Assembly (NCBI GenBank): GCA_963969495.1
Contig: OZ018338.1
Location: forward strand, 48,036,780 to 48,100,779
Length of the DNA stretch: 64,000 bases
Source: Ceratothoa steindachneri
Taxonomy: Eukaryota > Arthropoda > Malacostraca > Isopoda > Cymothoidae
Direction of reading: 5' to 3'
Position numbers and translations under genes: made by a program. Shown piece by piece: positions 1 to 8,914 of this stretch. The notes below the pieces were generated by a model. It had not been told where the DNA came from. It saw only the letters and a program-made list of their open reading frames with translations, and searched no databases. The first letter of the stretch is position 1, and each line of letters begins with the position of its first letter.

Positions 1-17
1 TATATATATATATATAT
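1..17. repeat. (TA)n microsatellite, truncated by window edge
   Basis: Pure TA dinucleotides from the first base. The tract abuts a Penelope-like terminal segment, as other TA tracts in the window do. Confidence 0.9.
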
Positions 18-125
18 GGGAAACTCACAAAGTATCGCATGAGTAAACAATAAATGCAACAAAGCCCACAGGGAAAATTAATACGAGGATTCCAAGTACT
101 TTCGAACTTTATTTCAAGTTCTTTA
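18..125 (-). mobile_element. Penelope-like terminal segment (family 2)
   Basis: Read on the minus strand, this segment matches 4251-4342 and 8290-8372: a CTTGGAATCC core, then a TTTTCC.TGTG run, then ACTTTGTGAGTTT followed by (TA)n. The complete-looking copy at 4183-4342 also carries a hammerhead-like hairpin, so I infer a pseudo-LTR end of a Penelope-like element. No coding capacity is visible here. Confidence 0.55.
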
Positions 126-716
126 TCAAGGAATAACAAAAATATTGAAAAATGTAATATTTATAAGGATGATACAGAGGATAAAGAACGCCAACAAAAA
201 AGCAAAAAACCAATCAACAAAATAGATTAATATGAAATGGAAACCTTAGGAGGAGCGAAGATAAATAAAAAATAAGATCATTAAATCAGGTAAATTCAAA
301 AGACTAAAGGTTGACAAGAGGATTAAAATACCGCCTAAGCAATTAGAGAGGAAGAAAAATCTGAACGAGAGATTAACCTCAGAGGTCAGGATCGAAAAAC
401 CAAGGTAGAATAAGTACAAATGTTCTAAAGACTTGACTCAAATGGAAATAAATACACAGACATAAACATAAGGCTACATAGATGCACACAAAATAAAATT
501 AAATAGTGTATTAAGATTATTATAAATATTTAGTCTCAAATTAAAAGTTTCGACAGTACATTGCGAATATAATTTAAAAAATAACGATCAAATTTATATA
601 AGCCAGGACTTAGATTAAAATTTGGGAATTTACTAATAAAGGTCGATTCAATGATATTTATTTCATGTAATTGTATCGTTATTATGACAGATGATTTTTT
701 TAGAATTCCAATCAAT
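126..716. other. AT-rich stretch, no gene seen
   Basis: A-rich on the plus strand, with no credible frame. It may be degraded interior of the Penelope-like element whose end lies at 18-125, but I see no motif that proves it. Confidence 0.4.
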
Positions 717-880
717 ATTGTGACCAAGATATGACATATGAACATAAAATGACCTGCTTTCTTCGCTACGAAGGACATTATATTTATTAAAAAAAACCCG
801 AATTTCTCAGCATAAATATAATGCCCGTCGTGGTGAAGAAAGCAGCTCATTTTATGTTCATGTCATATCTTGATCACAAA
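717..880. repeat. Long near-perfect inverted repeat (fold-back)
   Basis: Two arms of about 70 bp (717-788 and 812-880) are reverse complements with only a few mismatches, separated by a 23-base A-rich loop. The shared core includes CAAGATATGACAT and AACATAAAATGA. The structure sits just before the hAT relic, so it could be a fold-back MITE or part of a DNA transposon end. It encodes nothing credible. Confidence 0.8.
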
Positions 881-906
881 ACTGTTTTTATGGAGAATTT
901 CTCACT

Positions 907-1419
907 GTGGAGAAAAAACTGAAGAGCCTTCAATCACGCTCTCTGAAATTTTGCCAGCCTCCTCTAAGTGCAGTCACTAAGGGCTTTGGAAAGCGCTACC
1001 AATCTTATTTGACCTTGGCAAATGAAGCCAGCGTTACATATGCCATTATTGCATCAACAAACCATCCATTCTTCAAACTTTGCTGGTTAGATATTAGTAT
1101 TTCATGGGACAGTTCAAGCCACCAAAAGTCAGTCAAAAATATTATGATTCAAGTGATTGAGATTTTAGCAGAGGGACCCGAAGCTGAATCATCCAGTGGT
1201 GTATTGGACAGTGACGATTATTTTGGATTTACAAAACCCACTCAAACACGATCAACTGCAAATTTATAATTGCTCAGTTACCTTCAGGATTCAAATAAAA
1301 CACTTCAAATTTTAGATAGATATCCACACATAAAAAAGTTATATATTAAATACAACACCACCCTTCCGTCGTCAGCTCCTGTGGAATGGCTCTTCTCCAA
1401 AACGGAGTTCTTTATCTGA
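907..1419 (+). pseudogene. hAT-family transposase, C-terminal part
   Basis: One frame reads from 907 to 1419 with a single in-frame TAA at 1267-1269. The first 120 codons look like the last part of a hAT catalytic region (ALCWLDI-type: FFKLCWLDISIS). After the stop the same frame gives [20 protein letters not shown] and VEWLFS, the C-terminal dimerisation signature of hAT transposases (consensus ...[16 protein letters not shown]). hAT transposases cut and paste DNA in the nucleus and make 8-bp target duplications. The BED finger and catalytic aspartates are absent, so this is a 5'-truncated relic. Family assignment is firm; subfamily is not. Confidence 0.8.
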
Positions 1420-1639
1420 CGAAACATTTCAGCACTGATATTACTTAAATATGATGCTAATATAAATAGCTAACTGAAATTTCATTCTATGGAACTTTCT
1501 ATTTTTTTTGTAGTACCTAGGTCCAATTGTCGTCAAATCCTACATTAGTAATTATAATATACAATTTCATTTTAATGGATATTTTTTTTTGTTGCGATAC
1601 CAATGTACCTTATCGATCGTCATTATATATCATGTATTT

Positions 1640-1735
1640 GAAATGTATTTAAAAATGTATCTTAATACATTTAGTATTTAAATACTAAATACATTTTCAA
1701 AATGTATTTAGTATCTAAATACATTTTTATCATCT
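1640..1735. repeat. Nested palindromes of an ATGTATTT-type unit
   Basis: The stretch is built from TACATTT/AAATGTA and TAGTATTTAAATACTA. TTAGTATTTAAATACTAA is a perfect 18-base palindrome, and TACTAAATACATTTT pairs exactly with AAAATGTATTTAGTA a few bases later. It lies 220 bases downstream of the hAT relic and could be its subterminal repeat region. No gene lies between 1420 and 1780. Confidence 0.7.
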
Positions 1736-1779
1736 ATTTAATATTTTAATTTATTTATTGCCCACATCTGCTGCTTGCA

Positions 1780-2412
1780 CAAGGCCTGAAGTGAATTAAA
1801 GCACGCCAGAAGCTGCTGATCAACATTCCACAGAAGCGAGATCGACTTGCTTTGGCATGTAATCACTGCAACTGAACCATGCGTCAGTGGTGACGTGTTT
1901 CATGGTCCGACGAGTAAACGTTCCAGTTGTTCTCGACTCCAAGGAAGTCAATGCATGACTGTCGCTTTGTAATGACATGGGGCTGCATATCAAGTTTAGT
2001 ATTTAGTCGTTTTCCGTCTGTGATGGCACCATGAATTCAGACAAGTACCAAAGCTGTCCTGAGATATTACATGCAATCCTCAGCCTGAGATCGCTCTAGA
2101 AATGCCAGGAATGTTATTTTTCAGCAGGATAATGCCTCATGCCACAGTTCTGCATCTACCATACAGCGGTTCCGAGACAACAATTTAAAAGTGAAAGAAC
2201 TGTTCACCTCAATCTCCAGGTAGGAATCTACTGGTAGACATCTGGCAGGACCTGAAAGAGGCGGTAAGACGTCGTTGGCCATCATCTAATGAGCAACTGA
2301 AGGCAGTCATCATCGAGGAGTGGATCACCATTACACCCTTCAGGTGTCGCACCCTCGTGGAGAGCCTGCCTCGAAGAATAAAGCTCTCTTCACCATTAAA
2401 GGACTCTCGACA
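1780..2412 (+). pseudogene. Tc1-like transposase relic
   Basis: Frame-shifting translation gives the ordered landmarks of a Tc1 DDE transposase: KARQKLLINIPQKRDRLAL, then WSDE followed by a stop and TFQLF (first catalytic Asp near 1906), MTWGCIS (near 1978), FQQDNASCHSS (second Asp near 2130), IWQDLKEAVRRRWP where the third acidic position should be (PIENLW is degraded to LLVDIW), and a C-terminus like EEW...LVESLPRRIKALFTIKG. The N-terminal HTH domains are not detectable. It has several stops and frameshifts and is an old dead copy, separate from the Tc1 element at 4530-8222. Confidence 0.8.
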
Positions 2413-2569
2413 TGCTACTGAGCTTCCTGTATCAGTTTGTTATTGGTGTAATTTTCATAGAGCTTTATCTACTTATTTCTTATATGTTGCATATTTTGGA
2501 AAATTTTCTATTTTGTAAGTTCTTGTTGATAATTTGGGGCATTTATAACTTATTGCTATTTATTGTTCC

Positions 2570-3110
2570 TTATTTCACTGCTATATTCATATTGATATGC
2601 AAATAAGAACTTTGGGCTGCAACTGCTTTTATTTTTATCAATTTCTTCATAGATGTAGGCGATGCTGCAAACTCGTAAGGCTCCGAGAAAGATGGAGGTC
2701 CTCCCCTATTTTTTCTTTTGTCACGGTGGTTTGAATCGAAGTGGATATACGAGTTTGAATGAGTGGGTTTGCAGTGAACCGAAAATTCTAGGGTGTTAGA
2801 GACTGTATTTGTGTGAAAATGGGGGTGAGTTGTTTTCTTGCTTTTCATATTCGAATGTTATGGACCTAAGCAGAGTGTTTAATTGGGCAAATAACTCATT
2901 AAAATTGTAGTCGAAAAGCCATAGGAGGATCAGAACGTCTACATACCTCAGTGGCTTAACATGGGAAATAGAGGACCCAAGGTCCGTTTCAAAATATTCT
3001 ATAAAAGGCATCATAATACTGGAGACAGTGGACGTTTTCCATTGATACGATGCCTCATATGTTGTGTCTCCTTCATAGCAGGGTTGTTCATCATTTAGGG
3101 AAAAGCAGCT
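2570..3110 (-). pseudogene. Penelope-like reverse transcriptase fragment
   Basis: Minus-strand frames give, in order, a motif B remnant (GKRPLSPVL, consensus MGSPLSPVL), FIEYFET, the palm motif C as LRYVDV (canonical RYVDD, second Asp lost), TFEYEKQENNSPPF (consensus KFTYE.E.N..LPFLD), and FSVHCKPTHSNSYIHFDSNH, the conserved segment after the palm in Penelope-like RTs (VYRKPTHT..YLH..SNH). A frameshift separates the two halves near 2800-2840. The GIY-YIG domain is absent. This is a decayed fragment of a different copy from the one at 41.6 kb. Confidence 0.8.
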
Positions 3111-4182
3111 GTATAGGACAGACCTTAAGATACTCTGACATTCAAGAGCAAAACAATTCTTGCAAAACCGTGGTAGGTTTAGATGACTTTCGTATAGTAT
3201 ACGTGACGATAAATAAACTCAGACTTTTTGAATCCCTTTAGATCTATAAACTTAAGCCTTCCTTTAATAATCATTCATGTTTTATCCCAGTGAATAGTGT
3301 ACATTATAACTTGATGTAAAAATACAGATTAGGATAATTTTGTAAAATTTCTGTTTTCATAATCGTTTCCTTTTCTGTTTCACAATTATCTTAATGCTGA
3401 GGCTAGACCTTGGAACGTCGAAAGAGTAGATGATTTTTTTTTCACATCGGTCTTGGTCTTAACCTCTTCACGAGGAGATTAAACACATTAAACAATGTTT
3501 TACCAAATTGGTTTATAAACACTTCTTTGTAAACACTATTAAACAAACCAAAAATATATTTTATGACATAAAAAGATGAGAATAAGCGTAATCCAGAGGG
3601 TTACTTGAAGGTCCCTATCCCTCTTTCACGACGGGATTCAAGCCTAATCCCGATAACATAAGGATCGTTACTTCGTTGCCTAATATAATCGCGAAATTAA
3701 TTAGACATAGAATTAATTTGGCGCGAAAAGTCGCCGGATGTATTTATGTGTTGGACTGCTTTGTGCAGTCCAACTGTGGATCTAAAACGTCGTATCACCA
3801 GCATAAAACCTAAACGAAAAGGATTATCCAATTGATTTTAATTGTGTTAAAATTATTAAAAAGGTTCGAGACACCGACATTCGTACACTTTTAGAAGCAT
3901 TTTTTATATCATTAAATATGACAATTTAAATGAATATAAAGGTACCCTTGAGTTTGATAACTTAATTTTTTATGACATTTCAAGAATTCTATGATTAAAG
4001 ATAAATGTCTTTGTCCTATTTATTTGCTTACCTGTGTACCTGGCTTATCGCTGACCGACAGGATTGACGAGTGTTGGGTTTATGGGGATATCATTAGTCA
4101 AGTGATGCGTTCGGGATTTTTTTATTTTTTTGTTATTACTTATATCTATTTCTCCTTTCCTTCAGATGTGTTCATATTTGCT
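3111..4182. other. AT-rich, no supported gene
   Basis: Short frames here (for example 3050-3241 and 3991-4185) show no recognisable domain. The block lies between a minus-strand Penelope-like RT fragment and a plus-strand Penelope-like end, so it is probably degraded element sequence. Confidence 0.4.
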
Positions 4183-4338
4183 TGAAGACGAGACGTTTGT
4201 TAGTCTCGAAAGCTCGCTGTTTGTTTTATTTCCTTTGATAATGAACTAAACAAGTTGGAAAGTCCTTGGAATCCGCCTTTCATTTTCCTGTGTGATTTTT
4301 TGCATTTATTGCTCTACTCACTCGCTACTTTGTGAGTT

Positions 4339-4342
<4 letters not shown>
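4183..4342 (+). mobile_element. Penelope-like pseudo-LTR end with hammerhead-like hairpin
   Basis: Begins with TGAAGACGAGAC, a loop, then GTCTCGAAAGC (4182-4214). This is the CUGANGA-stem-GAAA layout of the small hammerhead ribozymes known in Penelope-like pseudo-LTRs, with a 5-bp stem GAGAC/GTCTC. It continues through AAAGTCCTTGGAATCC to TACTTTGTGAGTTTCTC and then (TA)n. Three more copies of its 3' portion lie at 18-125, 8290-8372 and 8378-8422. The core starts CTTGA rather than CTGA, so catalysis is doubtful. Confidence 0.55.
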
Positions 4343-4529
<187 letters not shown>

Positions 4530-4810
4530 AGTGGGTGCAATAAATATCCAATGCATGGTCAAAAGTTTATTTACCATAGTTACACAACAGCAAAGTAATT
4601 GAAAATTGAACATCTTATGTATTTTGTACGTTGAATACAAATTCGGTATTAGAATACACAAATAATAAAACATTGTTATTATATCGACAAAAGTGTTATC
4701 GCCTCAAAAAGTATCCAACACACCCACAAAATCAGTTTTAAAGCGATAATAAATAGTTCTCGAACATTCCAGAGTGGTTTACGTGACAGGAATGCTGTGG
4801 AACTTTCTAG

Positions 4811-7240
4811 AAAAATAATCTACTTCGTCCACGTGAAACAGAATTCGCCGCTTGGATTGCTGCTACACAACGCACGTAAAGCATACGACCGCGCCAAAAT
4901 CTCGGCACATTCTCAACCGAAGAAGAGTTTGCCTCGTTCTCATTCCTTGGAATAGAGACTACAGTTTGCTTTTGAAGAAAGCAATTACCTAGAAGATTTT
5001 TCAAGTGCAAGAAGAAGACTTCATTTCCTTTCATTTCATCTATTGTCTCCCGCATCCTTTCCCTACCACACCAAAATCCTCCCATTGCGGAGGTACCTAA
5101 AAGAGGGAAATAATATTAATTTTTACCCAGGCGCATCATCCTCAATGAACGCCTAATCACCCTCCATTACCCCCTCTTTTAAGAGGGTAGGGACCCCCAC
5201 TACAAAAATGGACGAATACAAAAGACTACCGCTTAGGGTAGAACAGGAAAAACGGAAGCCGGAGAGAGGAGATCTTATTAGAACTCTGTACCTCGACCTA
5301 AAAATAGCCGTGACAAGGTTGATCGATGTCTAAAACGGTTATGTGGCTCTCTGCTACAAACAAGAAGATGTGGAAACATTGGTTTCTTCGAAAGGAACAA
5401 CGGCCCTAAACAAGATAGGACTAACACCAAAATTACCACCACAACTACTGGCAAGCCGATCAATCATCTGCAGAAAAAAAATCGACGAATACGTAGGAGC
5501 CCACACGCAAGAAGAACTGACCACGGAGATTGAAAATGAAAACCAAAACCTCAAAATTACTGACCTTATCAAATTTAGAAACCACACACACGTGTTTAAG
5601 ATCGTGTGTGCGACACGTAAATGGCAAAAAAATCACTCTCAAATGGAATTCTGGCATTTGGGATGAGAATCCCTCCAGACAACATGGAGTTGGAAAAATT
5701 CGTTAACTTCCAAACATGTTTTCAGTGCTATGCACTAGAGGATCACGTAACGATGAACTGCCCCCAAAAGGCCCGGAAGATATGCTCCGAGTGCAGTCAA
5801 GTCGGACATATCTTCAGAGAATGCAAAGAACAAATGAAGAAATGCATCAACTGCCAGGGTCCTCACAGGACTATGGCTATAAACTGCCCTAAACGCAAGA
5901 GCATCATAGAGAGAAAAGAGCACGAACAACGAGAAGAAGATCAGAAAAAAAACAACCAGACCTATGCAAGTATTGCCAAAGCCACGGTTAAAGAAGTAAA
6001 AAATACACAAGAACCCCAAATTAATATCAACGTGAACGAGGGCACCGGCTTAGACATACTTGCTTGTATAATGTTTGCCCACGTAAACAATATCGCGAAA
6101 CCGGGAACCTTCGCGAATACCCTAAACTTCCTTTTAGAGAAAAATGGGATTCGCAAGATGTGGTTCCCCCTAAACCCACCATCAGCACTCCTATACGGAG
6201 TCACAACCGGGAAGACATTAAACGTAAAGGACATGATGTGTGTTGGAACAGAGACAGAGAAGAGAGAACAAGGACAGGCCAAAGAGACCAAAAAGACACC
6301 GAATCAGAAGGAATAAATACCGATCAAAACGAATGAAAGAAACTAAAACACAGAAGAAGACGAAGAAGAATACCAAACCGACGGAAACAAAAACGGATTG
6401 GACAACCGACTCCGAAGACAATTTCGATATCGTAAAGGAATTCCGGTACGAAGCCCGCGACTTCAATCTCAAGGTCTTCGTACATGAAGCATACCCCTTC
6501 TAAGACAACTGAAACCAATAGACGTGAAAAAGGGTATAGAACGAGGAAAATTCAAATGGACCTTCGTTTCTAGCCACGAAGAAAAAAACATCGAAAAACT
6601 CTTAGAAGAAAATAAAATCATAGTCTAACCCGACGACGTCAAAATACTAAGAAAGGAATTATTTGAAAGATAACGAACGAAAAATGGACAAAAGGCAAAC
6701 AAGGAATCGTCAAAGCAAACTCAAACTAGGAAACTCCCAAGAAACCATAACTAAGTTATTCCTCAGCAATAGGGTCAACCTAGAGCAGGAGGAACTGACT
6801 AGAAAAACATAACTGGGCATAAACAAATAAAATGTTGAGAAATCAACAAGAAAACCCAATATGTAATTCCAAGCAAAGAAAAAAGAAGATAAAGGCCTGA
6901 ATGCCCCAAGTAGTCACAAAAGACTAATACAATAAAAATACAGCAAAAGAAATTAGAAGAAACAAGCATATATATGGAAAAGATTTATATTAAGAGAAAA
7001 ATTACTCATCATCCAAATTAGAATTAACGCACCTGCAAAGGTCCCACTCAAGCTAAGAAGAAAAGTGAAGATAAAGAATCCATAACGCCAAAGAGATCAG
7101 CCAGTAACCTGGCAATTAATCATCTTCATCATCTCATATATTAACCAATCTCCCTCAATCCAACCCCCAACCCCCCAAAAAATCTCTCATGCTATCATTC
7201 TCTCTCTCCCCATACTTCTCTCATCTCAACACGTGAACCA
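4811..7240 (+). mobile_element. LINE G: 5' part of a Jockey-like non-LTR element
   Basis: Contains a presumed 5' UTR (to 5207) and a decayed ORF1 (5208 to about 6675). It is followed by about 560 bases of A-rich sequence in which I cannot find endonuclease or reverse transcriptase motifs. ORF2 appears to be missing through internal deletion or heavy decay. It is on the same strand as the surrounding Tc1 element, whose length and split coding part are best explained by this insertion. No target-site duplication could be defined by eye. Confidence 0.6.
5208..6675 (+). pseudogene. LINE G ORF1 (gag-like, three zinc knuckles)
   Basis: The ATG at 5208 opens MDEYKRLPLRVEQ. A TAA near 5331 and a frameshift near 5620 break the frame, after which 5621-6316 is open. 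Visible parts are NGYVALC, then SIICRKKIDEYVG (the conserved ICRR..PW.G-type motif of this LINE group), then three CCHC knuckles: CFQCYALEDHVTMNC, CSECSQVGHIFREC (canonical CX2CX4HX4C) and CINCQGPHRTMAINC. Next come a basic linker, a LACIMFAHVNNIAKPGTFAN domain ending in WFPLNPPS, and in another frame a C-terminal HEAYPFLRQ...KGIERGKFKW block. Such proteins bind the element RNA in the ribonucleoprotein. It is dead but only lightly scrambled. Confidence 0.8.
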
Positions 7241-7307
7241 GCGGACCTCAGTTAGTGTCTGAGAGCTGCATGAGAAGCAGGTCATCGTTTAACACTCTAA
7301 TTTTAAT

Positions 7308-8219
7308 ATGGCGTAGACTAAAGAATTGCCAAAAAGGAACAGAGAACTAATTGTTCAGTTACATAAAAGTGCTTTGGACTATATAAAAATTTCATCTATG
7401 CTAAAAATACTAATCTCAACCATTGAATTGGTGACACAATTCGCCGGTTCACGTCATCAGTCAACTGCAAGTCTACCACGTTCAGGGCATCCATCTAAAA
7501 TTTCAAACCGTGCGGCTAAACATATAGGCCGTAAAGTAAAGAAGAATCCTCGAGTGACTCGATCTGAACTTTAGAAAGATTTGGAAGCAGCTGGGACAAA
7601 TGTATGCAAAATATAATTAGAGCAGTTATTAGGAACGAGGGATTCCATTCTCGCACACCAAGAAAAACACCTTTGTTGAAACCAATTCATGTCAGAAATC
7701 GTCTGAATTTTGCCAAGGAACATTTAGAGAAGCCTGCAAGTTTGGAGGACGCTGTACTATGGTCTGATGAGACCATAGTGAAATTTGGAGGAGGCAGCAT
7801 AATGGTATGGGGCTGTTTCTCCTCTGCGGGTCCTGGAAAACTCCATATTATTAAAGGGAAAATGAATGCTCAGATGTATTGCATGATTCTGGATGATAAT
7901 CTCTTACAGTCTGCAGACGACTTGAAGTTGCCAAGAGGATGGACATTCCAGCAGGACAACGATCCAAAACATACAGCCGAGGGCATTGCAGCGTGGTTTC
8001 AGCAGAAGATCAGTTGCCAGACCTAAATCCTATCGAGAACCTGTGGCGAGAATTAAAACTAAAGATTCAGAAAAGAGACCCAAGAAATTTAACAGATTTA
8101 AAAAGAATATGCCAAGAAGAATGGGCCAAGATACCTACAAATATTTGTAAGAACTTCATAAGTAAATATCCCAAACGGTTGGAAGCTGTACTAGCGACGA
8201 AAGGTATTTATTGCACCCA

Positions 8220-8222
<3 letters not shown>
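7308..8222 (+). pseudogene. Tc1-family transposase
   Basis: The ATG at 7308 is followed by a stop two codons later (GCG TAG). The frame then reads TKELPKRNRELIVQLHKS with an HTH region (STASLPRSGHPSKIS, a GRPSKIS-type AT-hook-like linker) up to a stop near 7574. The next frame gives FHSRTPRKTPLLKP, WSDET (first Asp), GGGSIMVWGCFSSAGPGKLH, FQQDNDPKHTAEG (second Asp) and, after another shift, PDLNPIENLWRELK (Glu). About 35 residues between WSDET and KFGGGS and about 8 between FQQK and PDLN are missing compared with Tc1 family members. The C-terminus KRLEAVLATKGIY runs into the right terminal repeat. All three catalytic acids survive but the gene cannot be translated. Confidence 0.85.

Positions 8223-8289
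<67 letters not shown>
8223..8289. repeat. (TA)n microsatellite
   Basis: Pure TA from the right end of the Tc1 element to a Penelope-like end. It is the right flank of the Tc1 insertion. Confidence 0.95.
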
Positions 8290-8291
<2 letters not shown>

Positions 8292-8419
8292 AAAACTCAC
8301 AAAGTATCGTGTGAGTAAGCAAGAAATGCAAAAAAGCCCACAGGGAAAATTAATACGAGGATTCCAAGTACTTTCGAAGTACTTGGAATCCTCGTATTAA
8401 TTTTCCCTGTGGGCTTTGT

Positions 8420-8422
<3 letters not shown>
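8290..8422. repeat. Head-to-head Penelope-like ends forming a palindrome
   Basis: 8290-8372 is a minus-oriented copy of the family-2 Penelope-like end, and 8378-8422 is a plus-oriented copy of the same segment. The arms 8328-8372 and 8378-8422 are reverse complements over 45 bases with one mismatch, around a 5-base TTCGA centre. (TA)n lies on both outer sides. The near identity means the inversion is recent or maintained by conversion. Confidence 0.9.

Positions 8423-8484
<62 letters not shown>
8423..8484. repeat. (TA)n microsatellite
   Basis: TA array directly after the plus-oriented Penelope-like end. Confidence 0.95.
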
Positions 8485-8486
<2 letters not shown>

Positions 8487-8839
8487 GCGACAACAGATGT
8501 TCGTGTGAAAAGCCCCATTGCCACGTGTAGCAACTAAGAACGCCTGTCGCCGCGCGTCCTAGCTCGCTTAAACGTGCGCTCGACTTCACTGTGGAAGCTG
8601 ACGTTCGTGTGAACATTCCCATTGAACTGCATGTATTTCTTTCTTTCTTTTTTATAGAAGGTTGTGAAAAAGAGGGGGTGAATAGTTAAGAGGGGGGATG
8701 GAAAAAGGTGTGGAAATGAAAGAAGCATAAGGTTATTAGTTTAGTTGCCCGGTGTACGGGCCATCTCCATTGTTTTGATTCTTAAGTATGTTCGTGAACT
8801 TTACTTCTTTTTTTTCTTTTACACATATATAAAATTATT

Positions 8840-8848
<9 letters not shown>
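8485..8848. other. Gene-free spacer with a short duplicated motif
   Basis: No coding region seen. A TTCGTGTGAA...CCCATTG segment occurs twice, near 8500 and near 8604, about 104 bp apart. This suggests a decayed two-copy tandem repeat. Confidence 0.5.

Positions 8849-8906
<58 letters not shown>
8849..8906. repeat. (TA)n microsatellite at the LINE A 3' end
   Basis: TA array at the 3' terminus of the minus-strand LINE A. The LINE coding sequence ends only a few bases to its right, so the tract may be the element tail. Confidence 0.9.
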
Positions 8907-8909
<3 letters not shown>

Positions 8910-8914
8910 TTCAT

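Larger units (their letters stand above)
4530..8222 (+). mobile_element. Tc1/mariner element split by a LINE insertion
   Basis: The left end reads CAGTGGGTGCAATAAATA after a TA; the right end (about 8200-8222) is its inverse, TATTTATTGCACCCACACTA. These are short terminal inverted repeats flanked by TA, the Tc1/mariner target. Tc1 elements are normally 1-2 kb, and this one is 3.7 kb because LINE G lies between its 5' region (4530 to about 4810) and its transposase (7308-8222). It sits inside a (TA)n tract on both sides. The exact LINE boundaries are approximate. Confidence 0.75.

Noticed and set aside
5354..6472. Several long minus-strand open frames opposite LINE G ORF1
   Set aside because: They mirror the codon usage of the plus-strand gag frame and contain no domain; the sense strand has zinc knuckles.
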